Source: Phocaeicola intestinalis
GTDB taxonomy: Bacteria; Bacteroidota; Bacteroidia; Bacteroidales; Bacteroidaceae
NCBI RefSeq assembly: GCF_014837065.1
Contig: NZ_JACSPP010000020.1
Coordinates: 9,594-56,368, forward strand
DNA: 46,775 nucleotides
Direction: 5' to 3'
Shown: piece by piece, positions 24,551-32,615 of the stretch
Numbering within the stretch: the stretch's first letter is position 1
How the letters are laid out: each line of letters begins with the position of its first letter
Made by a program: the position numbers and the translations under genes
Notes under the pieces: generated by a model
Told to the model about the DNA's origin: nothing
Seen by the model: the letters and a program-made list of their open reading frames with translations, nothing else
Databases searched by the model: none

Positions 24551-25656
24551 CGTTTTACAGAAGATTCATATTCGTCAACCAACTTCTTTGCTGCCTTCAA
24601 TTCTAAATAATCGAATTTATCAAATGCTTCAAACGGTTTATTCCCCAATACTTGAAGTTTATACCGGGCAATCATTACATTTTCCACAATGAAGAACGGG
24701 CATAAGGCCTTATCCCGTTTCCCGATATCACCGCGCTCTTTGTAATTCTGACCGACACAAGTCTTACAAATATTACATATGATGCACTTTTGGCAATCCT
24801 CATCATGCAGAAAAGTCGTATCACCGTGCAAATCAATAGCAGCAATCTTTTTCCAAGCTTCTGCATCTACCGAATTTGGTGCAAATAAATGACAGGGATA
24901 CAGGTTTCCTTCGGGGTCATAAGCCCTCATGGTTTTTCCTGCTCCACAATGATAATTCATCATCTTCTCATTCAGTAGAGGAATCAGCGAGTCTTCAAAA
25001 CGTTCGTATGGCTTTAGTTCCGAATGCTCCAAGCAATATCCGACTACTTTTTCCAATTCCCGTTTATACACTTCCACTTCTTCGGCTTTCCATTGGGGAC
25101 CACGTGCCAAGCTTACCTTGAAACGTTGGAATCCCAAAGAATGAATATACCGGATGCCCTCTGCCATCATGGGAAGCGTTTCTTGCGATACGGTCATATT
25201 CACTCCTTGCCCCGGCCAAAGTTCCCGAAACAATTGGATATCTTGCAAGTCAATCACCGCCCCACGGTTTATCTTTTGCATTTCAGGCGTTCCGTCCAAG
25301 CTAAGCGAGCCTAAAAAGCGACTTTTATTTTCCCTCAGCCACTCCCGGATAGCCGGAGTAAGCGTAACGCCATTGGTCGTTGTAAAGAAACAGATGTCTT
25401 TTTGGGGATATTCATTCCATGCCCATTCACATAATTCTTTTATCAACGGAAAGTTCAAGAATGGTTCTCCGCCAAAAAAGTCTACTTTCAAAGCGTCACG
25501 TCCTTTTTCACTCAATGTTTCTTTCAAAATCCGTTTCCCCGTATCTAACGTCATTTTCCGGGGATTCTTATTTCCCTCAAAACAATACCGGCAATGCAAA
25601 TTGCATGCATTGGTCACGATAAGCATTATACAAAGTATCGGTTTCTTTGTTTCCAT
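24547..25656 (-). CDS. Radical SAM/SPASM peptide-modifying enzyme, 369 aa
   Basis: The radical SAM motif CNLHCRYC (Cys18, Cys22, Cys25) binds the SAM cluster. FFGGEPFLNF and SLDGTPEMQ follow in the usual order. The C-terminal SPASM region is Cys-rich: YHCGAGKTMRAYDPEGNLYPC, then DCQKCIICNICKTC and LCPFF. It has enough Cys for two auxiliary Fe-S clusters. Length and layout match peptide maturases and the related sulfatase-maturase group. No sulfatase is nearby, and a 50-aa Cys-containing peptide lies immediately upstream, so peptide maturation is the better call. It is separated from the peptide by a hairpin and coupled to a small membrane protein. Confidence 0.85.
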   Translation of the reverse strand: METKKPILCIMLIVTNACNLHCRYCFEGNKNPRKMTLDTGKRILKETLSEKGRDALKVDFFGGEPFLNFPLIKELCEWAWNEYPQKDICFFTTTNGVTLTPAIREWLRENKSRFLGSLSLDGTPEMQKINRGAVIDLQDIQLFRELWPGQGVNMTVSQETLPMMAEGIRYIHSLGFQRFKVSLARGPQWKAEEVEVYKRELEKVVGYCLEHSELKPYERFEDSLIPLLNEKMMNYHCGAGKTMRAYDPEGNLYPCHLFAPNSVDAEAWKKIAAIDLHGDTTFLHDEDCQKCIICNICKTCVGQNYKERGDIGKRDKALCPFFIVENVMIARYKLQVLGNKPFEAFDKFDYLELKAAKKLVDEYESSVKR

Positions 25657-25668
25657 TATTCATTGCAC

Positions 25669-25720
25669 AAAAAACAAGAATCCCCTCCTTCGTTATGTTA
25701 TAGCAAAGGAAGAGATTCTT
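25669..25720 (-). terminator. Attenuator-like hairpin between peptide and radical SAM genes
   Basis: The minus-strand arms AAGAATCTCTTCCTT (25706-25720) and AAGGAGGGGATTCTT (25676-25690) pair over all 15 positions with two G-U pairs. The strand then reads GTTTTTTG (T run 25669-25674). It lies 12 nt after the peptide stop. Confidence 0.8.
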
Positions 25721-25732
25721 TTGTTCATTTAC

Positions 25733-25885
25733 TTAATAACCTGTGGCATTCCCTTTACAAGACCCACAACCTGCATCGTAAAAGAAATGGTCACACGGAT
25801 CTTGTACATTCGCTTGTTCGACAATGCTTCTTGCATCACCAAACTTTTCTTGCAATTTCTGCAATAAGTCTTCTACTTTTTCCAT
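25733..25885 (-). CDS. Candidate RiPP precursor peptide, 50 aa
   Basis: A charged helical first half (MEKVEDLLQKLQEKFGDARS) looks like a leader. The C-terminal part CDHFFYDAGCGSCKGNATGY has three Cys (31, 40, 43) and is rich in Gly. There is no double-Gly cleavage site of the common Bacteroidales type. It lies 35 bp downstream of the 1022-aa lipoprotein gene with no terminator between, and upstream of a hairpin and the radical SAM gene. No named RiPP class is recognised. Size, context and leader/core composition support the call. Confidence 0.7.
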   Translation of the reverse strand: MEKVEDLLQKLQEKFGDARSIVEQANVQDPCDHFFYDAGCGSCKGNATGY

Positions 25886-25920
25886 AATTTAAATCATTTA
25901 TTTATCAATATGTAATCCCT

Positions 25921-28900
25921 TTAATCTTGTACGGGTCGAATAGGATACCCGAAAAAAATGAAAGGAGTACTCCTATAATTAGAATAACAAGTTAAATAAG
26001 GCTGATCATTGTCATCATAATATATGTCCAAATAAAGTGTATAGGCTCTATGTCGAGTAGGAGTTCCTTCATCCAGAGTACTTGTCCAATAATTTCCATT
26101 TTCATTTTGAAGTCTGTAAGTATCTCCACAGCGATATCCAGTAAAAGGTAAAAATATAGCATTCCCATTCGGACCTGTAACTTTTGCTCCCCTCACGCCA
26201 TTCTCTGTATATATTTCCCAAGCACATTTTTCTATCAATTCCGACATTTCTCCGTGAGTAGGCATACGCCACGGACTTCCCCAAGCTATACGGGCATAAT
26301 CCCATTCACTACCACTGATATCATCGGGAGGATTTCCACCAGCATATTGTCTATAACAATAATACGTATCGGCATACCAGCCATAATAGTATTCTGCACA
26401 TTGCCACAAGCATTCTCCGGTCGGGTCACCCCAACCATACAAACCTCCATACTCTTCAGGTTTAGAGGCACCAACATTGTAATTTGCCCATTTCACGCTC
26501 AAACCCAAATCTATAGCCTTACCTGCGACAAAAGCACCTGATGCTCCAGTCGTAAAGCTCTTTCTTGCACCATAATAATATTTACCCGCATATTCAAATC
26601 CAATGCGGCAAGAATAAGTTTTTTCGGCTTCCAAGCTGGTCAATTGATGCTCTATATTACCTTCTTCGTCTACTTCTACTTCTTCCGAAAGTATCCCCTC
26701 ATCCGTTACATTAAATTCTTTATCACCTTCACAATAGTATATTTTGTATTCGATACCCGCTTTCAAGTTCTTATACCCATTAATCGTAGCGGAAACAGGA
26801 ACAGATGTGAATTTCTTCGCATCATCTGATGTTACATCATTGGTCGTTATGCTGAAATAGCGTTGGTTGGGGTATGTGTTTTTAATATGCTTTTCAGGTG
26901 CTGATTCTACAGCAGGCCACCAACTTATCCATTCATGAATCCAATCATTATGCCCAAAAGAAGTCCAAGGTCTATCCCATGTCTTAGGACATTTCTCCCC
27001 TGATTCCAAATGCGACAATCCATTAAATAACCTCATAAAATAATTAGTCATATACACTTGATTATCTGCACGTCCTGAACTATGTTTAATACCAACAAAA
27101 TTTCCATTGCAGGCCGTTTCTTGATTAAATGTATTACATGCCAATACAGCATAAATGGTCTTATTATCAACCGAATTTAATCCAGAATTGTGACGTACAA
27201 AATAAGGTGTCACCAGTGTATAATCAGCCTTATCATAATTAGATAATCCAACAACCTCATTATTTATAGATAAACATATTCCACTTATTAATCCATTCGT
27301 TTTATAATATTCTTCTTTAGGTATAGCAAAGCAACTAAAATGGTCATAATCCTTATGATCATTGGGCAAGTTCAACTTTGCCGGGTCTACGCCAAACGAA
27401 TGAGTTTTAGTAACCAATATAATTCCATAATTTGAAAAATTTTCAATAGTAGAAAGAGAACCATTAGTTTCATATTCTACATCTAAATTTACAGGAGAAG
27501 CACTAACTAAATCATTCCGAAAAATAGAAGTTTCACTATGCTTATATATAATTTCTTCCCAATTAAAAGGATCATAAAACAACACTTTTTTATTATCAAT
27601 TATGACATCATCAGAATATGATTCTACATCAAAAGTTTTTTGTTCCAACACATCAATTGCAGCTCTTGTCTTTGTGACATTAGAAGCCTCTTCTTCCACC
27701 AAACCAAGAGCAACAAAAGAACTCAAACCATTTACATAAGTAAAAGTAATAATATCATGTTGGACCGTAACCTCCTTAATATAAGGCTGTTCTCCAATCC
27801 AAGCAGCAAGTTCATTCAGTGCAGCATCCAAACTTTCAGCAGACTCCATCGTAGATATATGCTCTTCAATCGTATTTAAATAATAGTCCGACATTTCCTC
27901 ATCACTTAACGCTTTTACCTCTACCTGATAGAAGAAAGCCTGATTGTCCTCTGCTACTACCGTAAAGAGAATAGTCGCTGAACCGGAAGCTGTAATTGCA
28001 GATACTTCAACTCCCGACGAAGTAGATGTAACCGTCCAATCGCTTCCACCATCCAACACTTTATGAGACCAGCGGAAGCCTCCTGTAGTCTCACATACAA
28101 TGCTAAACGCTTGATTCAATGGGACAGACAATTGTCCATTAGTTATCATCTGCTTTTCACCATTCATCACACTATATAAAGTAACGCAACTCTTCGGCAC
28201 ACTTATTTCCGTACCATCCGCCAACACGAATATCACACTACTTCCCGTTTCTATTACATCCGAGAAGAAACTATCGCCGTTACTTCCGTCCTTTCCGTCT
28301 TCACCGTCCTGACCATCCTGACCGTCTTGACCATCTTCACCATTTACCTTAGTCCAAGTTTTTCCACCGTCTACCGACAGATATACATCACCATATTCTG
28401 TTTTCAATTGTGGAACAGGAGCAGAAACTCCATCCTTACCATCCTCTCCATCTTGACCGTCTTTGCCATCTTCACCATCCTGACCGTCTTGACCATCTTG
28501 GCCATCCTGACCGTCTTCACCATCCTTACCATTAGCACAAATCGGATTGCCGGAAGCATCTTCCAAGAGTTCACCGTTCAATGTCCAGTACCAACGCCCA
28601 TCTTTACCTTCGGCCACACCGATAATGGGCATATCACCTTTATCTCCCTTGTCACCTTTATCACCCTTATCACCTTGATCTCCCTTGTCACCTTTATCAC
28701 CTTTTGCACCGTTATAAATATTTACCTCACCTTGGCGATAGAAATTGATGGTATAACCGATAACCTCATCTCCATCTTTGATTTCCTCCACCGAAGTGAT
28801 ATAATCGTTCCCGTTTACGATTGCCTGCAGGGCAGCAATGTTTTCGTTAGCTGTCTTTTGCCATTCTTCCAGTGCGGCGATGCGCTCCTCTTGGTCATTA

Positions 28901-28989
28901 ATGGCGTTCCATACTTCATTGTCATCGTAGCCGCATCCGCTCAGGCAAAGCGACACGATGCACATCATTGCGTAGAAAAACTTTTTCAT
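25921..28989 (-). CDS. Collagen-like lipoprotein with putative caspase-fold domain and FISUMP-type C-terminus, 1022 aa
   Basis: Signal peptide with lipobox (SLCLSGC). A DUF4988-type coiled segment (about 22-60) precedes collagen-like G-D-K/Q repeats (about 95-120) and G-Q/E/K-D repeats in two blocks (about 155-195 and 215-240). Residues about 465-720 resemble clan CD (caspase-fold) peptidases of Bacteroidetes. VLFYDPFNWEE and NYGIILVTKTHSFG give candidate His530; TIYAVLACNTFNQ gives candidate Cys618. A fibronectin-like linker leads to the C-terminal 200 residues (GLSVKWANYNVGASKPEE ... GGLYGWGD ... WRMPT ... YWTST ... PIRPV), the FISUMP pattern. The start at 28989 (MKKFFYAM) is preferred over 28995. 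It is first in operon C. The peptidase call is inference. Confidence 0.7.
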   Translation of the reverse strand: MKKFFYAMMCIVSLCLSGCGYDDNEVWNAINDQEERIAALEEWQKTANENIAALQAIVNGNDYITSVEEIKDGDEVIGYTINFYRQGEVNIYNGAKGDKGDKGDQGDKGDKGDKGDKGDMPIIGVAEGKDGRWYWTLNGELLEDASGNPICANGKDGEDGQDGQDGQDGQDGEDGKDGQDGEDGKDGVSAPVPQLKTEYGDVYLSVDGGKTWTKVNGEDGQDGQDGQDGEDGKDGSNGDSFFSDVIETGSSVIFVLADGTEISVPKSCVTLYSVMNGEKQMITNGQLSVPLNQAFSIVCETTGGFRWSHKVLDGGSDWTVTSTSSGVEVSAITASGSATILFTVVAEDNQAFFYQVEVKALSDEEMSDYYLNTIEEHISTMESAESLDAALNELAAWIGEQPYIKEVTVQHDIITFTYVNGLSSFVALGLVEEEASNVTKTRAAIDVLEQKTFDVESYSDDVIIDNKKVLFYDPFNWEEIIYKHSETSIFRNDLVSASPVNLDVEYETNGSLSTIENFSNYGIILVTKTHSFGVDPAKLNLPNDHKDYDHFSCFAIPKEEYYKTNGLISGICLSINNEVVGLSNYDKADYTLVTPYFVRHNSGLNSVDNKTIYAVLACNTFNQETACNGNFVGIKHSSGRADNQVYMTNYFMRLFNGLSHLESGEKCPKTWDRPWTSFGHNDWIHEWISWWPAVESAPEKHIKNTYPNQRYFSITTNDVTSDDAKKFTSVPVSATINGYKNLKAGIEYKIYYCEGDKEFNVTDEGILSEEVEVDEEGNIEHQLTSLEAEKTYSCRIGFEYAGKYYYGARKSFTTGASGAFVAGKAIDLGLSVKWANYNVGASKPEEYGGLYGWGDPTGECLWQCAEYYYGWYADTYYCYRQYAGGNPPDDISGSEWDYARIAWGSPWRMPTHGEMSELIEKCAWEIYTENGVRGAKVTGPNGNAIFLPFTGYRCGDTYRLQNENGNYWTSTLDEGTPTRHRAYTLYLDIYYDDNDQPYLTCYSNYRSTPFIFFGYPIRPVQD

Positions 28990-29029
28990 AATCATTCGTA
29001 TTTAGTTTTACTTTACTTATATTCACACG

Positions 29030-29088
29030 CTTTTTGCAAATTAAGACATTTTTCCAAAAACACTTTGTCACCTAAAACAGTGATTTTT
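29030..29088 (-). promoter_or_regulatory. Shared upstream element, site C
   Basis: ATCACTGTTTTAGGTGACAA-type box (29066-29085), about 20 bp, then TAATTTGC (29036-29043), 47 bp before the lipoprotein start. It is the third copy of the element seen at sites A and B. Confidence 0.75.
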
Positions 29089-29136
29089 CAAAGGAGAATA
29101 AACTTTATTGAATGTTCGCATGAAGAGCCTTTGCAA

Positions 29137-29210
29137 ACATAAGTGATGTGGCTGGCTCACTTATGTGAAACGTCCGACTCACTTATGTTAAACAGGCAAC
29201 TTACTTATGT
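29137..29210 (+). repeat. Four-site array (period 22) upstream of the histidine kinase gene
   Basis: ACATAAGTGA (29137-29146) faces three direct copies of T(C/T)ACTTATGT at 29157, 29179 and 29201, spaced exactly 22 bp apart. The array sits between site C and the kinase promoter box TATTTTTG (29276-29283). The kinase promoter has no good -33 match, which would suit activation from upstream sites. Nothing else is seen in the 28996-29308 gap. Confidence 0.8.
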
Positions 29211-29308
29211 TTATCAAAATGCATCCTTGAATGAAAAAAATCCAACCACCCGGCATGTGGTTTCAAATAAATTACTATTTTTGCATCGGTTAACTATTAT
29301 AAACAATT

Positions 29309-31210
29309 ATGCGCACGTATTGCCTGCATCTTATCCTGCTGATTTCCGCTTTCGTGATACCTTTATCCGAAAGCAAAGGAAAAGAATTGCCTACCGATAC
29401 CCTTCTGGCGCATCTCTATGATCAGGCAGTCTCGCTTATGGGAGAAGGCGAATACGACTCGGCTCAGGCTTGTTTCGACAAGGCTTTTGCTATGGAAGGC
29501 GTAACCGGCTCACCCCTTTATCCGGTTCTGCTCAACGAGCAAGCCACCTTGCTCTTCTATAAAGGTGAACTCGCCCGCTCGCTGGAGATGAAGAAAAGCG
29601 TATTGCCCTACTTGCCCGAAGTGGAGGACTTAGAGAAGCACGTCAGCGTGTACAACGACCTGGGTGTGCTTTATCACCGGTTCAACCGGCAAGATTCTTC
29701 CCTTTATTTCTATAACAAGGCACTGGATGCCGCCCGGCAATACGGAGACAAGAGCTGGATAGGAAACCTCAACCTGAACCTGGCAGTATTCTACTTTAAC
29801 CTGCGGAACTATGAAGACGCGGAAAGGCACATCGACGATGCGTTGAAGTATGTGCTCCAAACCGACGACCTTCCCACCACATTCGCTGCCTGGCAAGTGC
29901 GGTCCGCCATCAAGGCGCAAATCGGAAAGACTGAAGAAGCGGGGGCTTCCATCCAACAAGCGTGGCAAATCGCATGCGGTCCCGAAGGCAATGCGGAATG
30001 GAAGGTGCGCTGCATCCCCGGCATGTACCGGTACTTCCAGCGCAAAGGGATGACCGACTCTATCCGTTATTACATCGGCATAGGGAACAAACTTTTGGGA
30101 AAGCTTCCGCCTCATAACATTTCCGCCGTGGGATTCATCCAGACACGAGGCTTGGCGAACTACGAACAAAAGCGGTATGCCGAAGCCCTGAAAGACTTTA
30201 TCTACCTGAATACCCATCCGACGGGAAGCGAAAAGAAATCGCTTTTCGAAAAGATGGCGGTCTGCTATCATCATTTGGGAAATCCGCAAAAAGCCTTCGC
30301 CTATATGGACAGCGCACGGATGTGGGCGGACTCGCTCGCCAAGCAAGAAGTCACCTCGCAAATGGCGGAAGTGAAAGTGAAATACGAGACACAGGAAAAA
30401 GAACTGGAAATCACCCGGCTCCGCGAAAAGGTCTTGAAGCAAGAAGCCGACTCGCTGAAGATAGCCCTCGCCCTGATAGCCGGACTGGCATGTCTGGTTA
30501 TCATCCTGCTCCAGCAACGCCACAAGCGGAGGAACGCCGAACGGGAACTGCTCCGGATGAGGCAAGAAAAAGAACTGGAATCGGCACGAAGCTACATCGA
30601 AGGATTGGAAGAAGAATGCAGGCATTTCGCCAAAGAGCTTCACGACGGTACCGCCAACGACCTGCTTGCCCTCGAAATGAAAGCCCGCACGGAAAAACAG
30701 GCGTCAATGGCTGAGGCTATCAAACAGGTAAGGGAAAACGTAAGAACCATCTCGCACGAACTGATGCCGCCCGAATTCGAAAGCCTCAGCCTGAATGAGA
30801 TACTGAGCCAATATGCCCGAAGCCTCACGGAAAACACGGGCGTCCGCGTCAGCTATAACGAAGGCTCATCTTCGCCAACGCCACCCGACGCGTTGCCCCA
30901 AAGGACCGCCCGCGAAGTGTACCGAATCGTGCAGGAAATCACCATGAACGTCATCAAGCATACCGACGCTTCAAGCATCGGCATCTACCTCAGCCGCCAT
31001 ACAGACGGAAATATCTTCTTACAGATTACAGATAACGGTCATCCCATATACCCGAACCGTCCCCAAACGGAAGAAAAAGGCATCGGGCTACGTACCATAA
31101 GCGACCGTGCCAAAGCCATCCGGGCTACAATCGAAAACCAGACCGGCGAAAAAGAGAACCGCTTTATAATGACTTTCAAAATCGAATCCAATGAACGAGA
31201 ATTTGTATAA
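29309..31210 (+). CDS. TPR-containing sensor histidine kinase (NarX/DesK type), 633 aa
   Basis: Signal peptide (about 1-22), then a periplasmic TPR region (about 30-355, for example YHRFNRQDSSLYFYNKALDAAR). A coiled segment leads to one membrane span (about 386-403, IALALIAGLACLVIILLQQ). A cytoplasmic HisKA_3 dimerisation helix carries phospho-acceptor His445 in FAKELHDGTANDLL. The HATPase_c domain is complete: N box QEITMNVIKHT, DNG, and GIGLRTISDRAKAI. It phosphorylates the regulator encoded by the next gene, which it overlaps by 20 nt. The TPR sensor suggests a protein or peptide ligand. It is divergent from operon C. Confidence 0.9.
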   Translation: MRTYCLHLILLISAFVIPLSESKGKELPTDTLLAHLYDQAVSLMGEGEYDSAQACFDKAFAMEGVTGSPLYPVLLNEQATLLFYKGELARSLEMKKSVLPYLPEVEDLEKHVSVYNDLGVLYHRFNRQDSSLYFYNKALDAARQYGDKSWIGNLNLNLAVFYFNLRNYEDAERHIDDALKYVLQTDDLPTTFAAWQVRSAIKAQIGKTEEAGASIQQAWQIACGPEGNAEWKVRCIPGMYRYFQRKGMTDSIRYYIGIGNKLLGKLPPHNISAVGFIQTRGLANYEQKRYAEALKDFIYLNTHPTGSEKKSLFEKMAVCYHHLGNPQKAFAYMDSARMWADSLAKQEVTSQMAEVKVKYETQEKELEITRLREKVLKQEADSLKIALALIAGLACLVIILLQQRHKRRNAERELLRMRQEKELESARSYIEGLEEECRHFAKELHDGTANDLLALEMKARTEKQASMAEAIKQVRENVRTISHELMPPEFESLSLNEILSQYARSLTENTGVRVSYNEGSSSPTPPDALPQRTAREVYRIVQEITMNVIKHTDASSIGIYLSRHTDGNIFLQITDNGHPIYPNRPQTEEKGIGLRTISDRAKAIRATIENQTGEKENRFIMTFKIESNEREFV

Positions 31211-31832
31211 CATCCTTATGATAGATGATCATCCCATCGTGACCGACGGCTTGGAAAAGTTACTTAGTACGCATATCCAAGCACATTGCATGAAAGCCAA
31301 CGACTTGAACACGTTAAAGCAAGTCCTTACGGGAACGGATTTCAACCTGTGCATCACCGATTTGGAATTTCCGGGCACAGACGGTTTCAACCTCATCCGA
31401 ATGATACACGAACATCTGCCGCAATGCCCCATTCTGGTCTATACCATGCATGAGGAGCCTTGGATAGCTACCAAGCTATACGAATCGGACATCCGCAATT
31501 TCATTAGCGGAGCTGTATCCAAACACGCTGACCTTAATGAAATTCCCATGGCAGTAAATACCATACGGAACGGTCAGGAATACTTCAGCCAGGCATTCAG
31601 CTTGTTGCACGATAAACGGAGCAGAACCGAGAACAGGTCACCTTACCGTACCTTGTCTGACCGGGAAAAAGAAGTATTGACATACCTTATGCAAGGGCTG
31701 AGTACGCGAGAAATAGCCCGGCGCATGTATCTCAGCATAAACACGATACAAACCTACCGCAAACGCCTGCTTGAGAAAATGAATGCGAAAAATGTAGCCG
31801 AATTGGTCAGCAAATGCAAAGGATTATTTTGA
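31191..31832 (+). CDS. NarL/LuxR-family response regulator, 213 aa
   Basis: Receiver domain (about 6-125) with the acidic pair in MIDDHPIV, phospho-acceptor Asp57 in CITDLEFPGTDGF, Thr in VYTMHEEP and Lys in GAVSKHAD. A LuxR-type HTH follows (about 149-210: LSDREKEVLTYLMQGLSTRE IARRMYLSINTIQTYRKRLL). It overlaps the kinase gene, so translation is coupled. A likely controller of the neighbouring operons, though not shown to bind their shared element. Confidence 0.92.
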   Translation: MNENLYNILMIDDHPIVTDGLEKLLSTHIQAHCMKANDLNTLKQVLTGTDFNLCITDLEFPGTDGFNLIRMIHEHLPQCPILVYTMHEEPWIATKLYESDIRNFISGAVSKHADLNEIPMAVNTIRNGQEYFSQAFSLLHDKRSRTENRSPYRTLSDREKEVLTYLMQGLSTREIARRMYLSINTIQTYRKRLLEKMNAKNVAELVSKCKGLF

Positions 31833-31997
31833 TGGAAACCAAAACTTTTATTGGCATCAAGCTTATGCAGGTTGTGCATACTGGAGAAAAACTCACCGTA
31901 GTTTACACCTCGGCTTACACATAATTATTAACAATTGTATTACTTATCTCATATAAATATAAGTGGTCCTATATTGGATAGGTCTCTATATTTCTGT

Positions 31998-32234
31998 TTA
32001 TATCAGTATTCCCGTTTTGAGAATATCTGCATAGAGAGGATTGTTTGTATCTTCTGTAAGTAGAACTGGCTCTATAAGATTGCTTATCTTACGTTTCAGT
32101 TTCCACAATAAAGGAGTATCTTCAAAATAATCATCACTCATTCGTTCTACCACAACGGCAATGTCAATGTCGCTGTCCTCTGTGTGGTTGCCTTTGCTGT
32201 ATGAGCCATAAAGGTAAAGATCCTTTAAGGGCAA
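31998..32234 (-). CDS. MNT-type nucleotidyltransferase domain protein, 5'-truncated, 78 aa
   Basis: The nucleotidyltransferase signature is present: GSYSKGNHTEDSDIDIAVV, with GS and the DxD pair. The only start is a TTG at 32234, preceded 9 nt upstream by an in-frame stop. The usual N-terminal helix of about 20-30 residues is missing. The TTG lies in a TATATTTG box, so the promoter would overlap the start. More likely a gene fragment than a leaderless gene. No partner HEPN gene is adjacent, so it is not a complete toxin-antitoxin pair. Confidence 0.6.
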   Translation of the reverse strand: MPLKDLYLYGSYSKGNHTEDSDIDIAVVVERMSDDYFEDTPLLWKLKRKISNLIEPVLLTEDTNNPLYADILKTGILI

Positions 32235-32350
32235 ATATAGCTAATTCTTTTTAGAAACAATCATTTGATGTTGAAAAACCTTTTTATTTCGGACTCCCAA
32301 TAAAGCAATAAAAAAGAGAGCTACATCGCTGTAACTCTCTGACTCTTTGT

Positions 32351-32422
32351 GGTGCCAACGGGAATCGAACCAGTGACACAAGGATTTTCAGTCCTTTGCT
32401 CTACCAACTGAGCTATGGCACC
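32351..32422 (-). tRNA. tRNA-Phe (GAA)
   Basis: Acceptor stem GGTGCCA/TTGGCACC region and anticodon loop CTGAAAA, giving anticodon GAA. Discriminator A is encoded at 32350. It is a single gene with its own promoter. Confidence 0.95.
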
Positions 32423-32455
32423 AACTTTACAATCATTGTTTCTTGATTGCGAGTG

Positions 32456-32486
32456 CAAAGGTAGGCAAATTTTTTGAATCTGCAAA
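32456..32486 (-). promoter_or_regulatory. Promoter of tRNA-Phe
   Basis: Minus-strand TTTG (32483-32486), a 19-bp spacer, then TACCTTTG (32456-32463), matching the tRNA operon promoter at 382-412. Confidence 0.75.
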
Positions 32487-32615
32487 CTATTTTGAAACTT
32501 TTTTATCAAAAGTGCAGAAATAATCGGAAAAGCAAAAGGATAAACGATTTTTTTGTACTTTCGGTCAAAATTGACAAGAAAGAACAACGATGTGTGCTAC
32601 TAAAATCAATAGACA

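Noticed and set aside
24547..25656. Anaerobic sulfatase-maturating enzyme
   Set aside because: The SPASM layout is compatible, but no sulfatase is nearby and a small Cys peptide is directly upstream. Kept as an alternative, not the main call.
28250..28720. Repetitive DNA as a separate repeat locus or CRISPR
   Set aside because: It is the in-frame coding sequence of collagen-like G-D-K/Q repeats in the large lipoprotein.
31998..32234. Complete MNT/HEPN toxin-antitoxin module
   Set aside because: The nucleotidyltransferase is truncated and no HEPN partner gene is adjacent.
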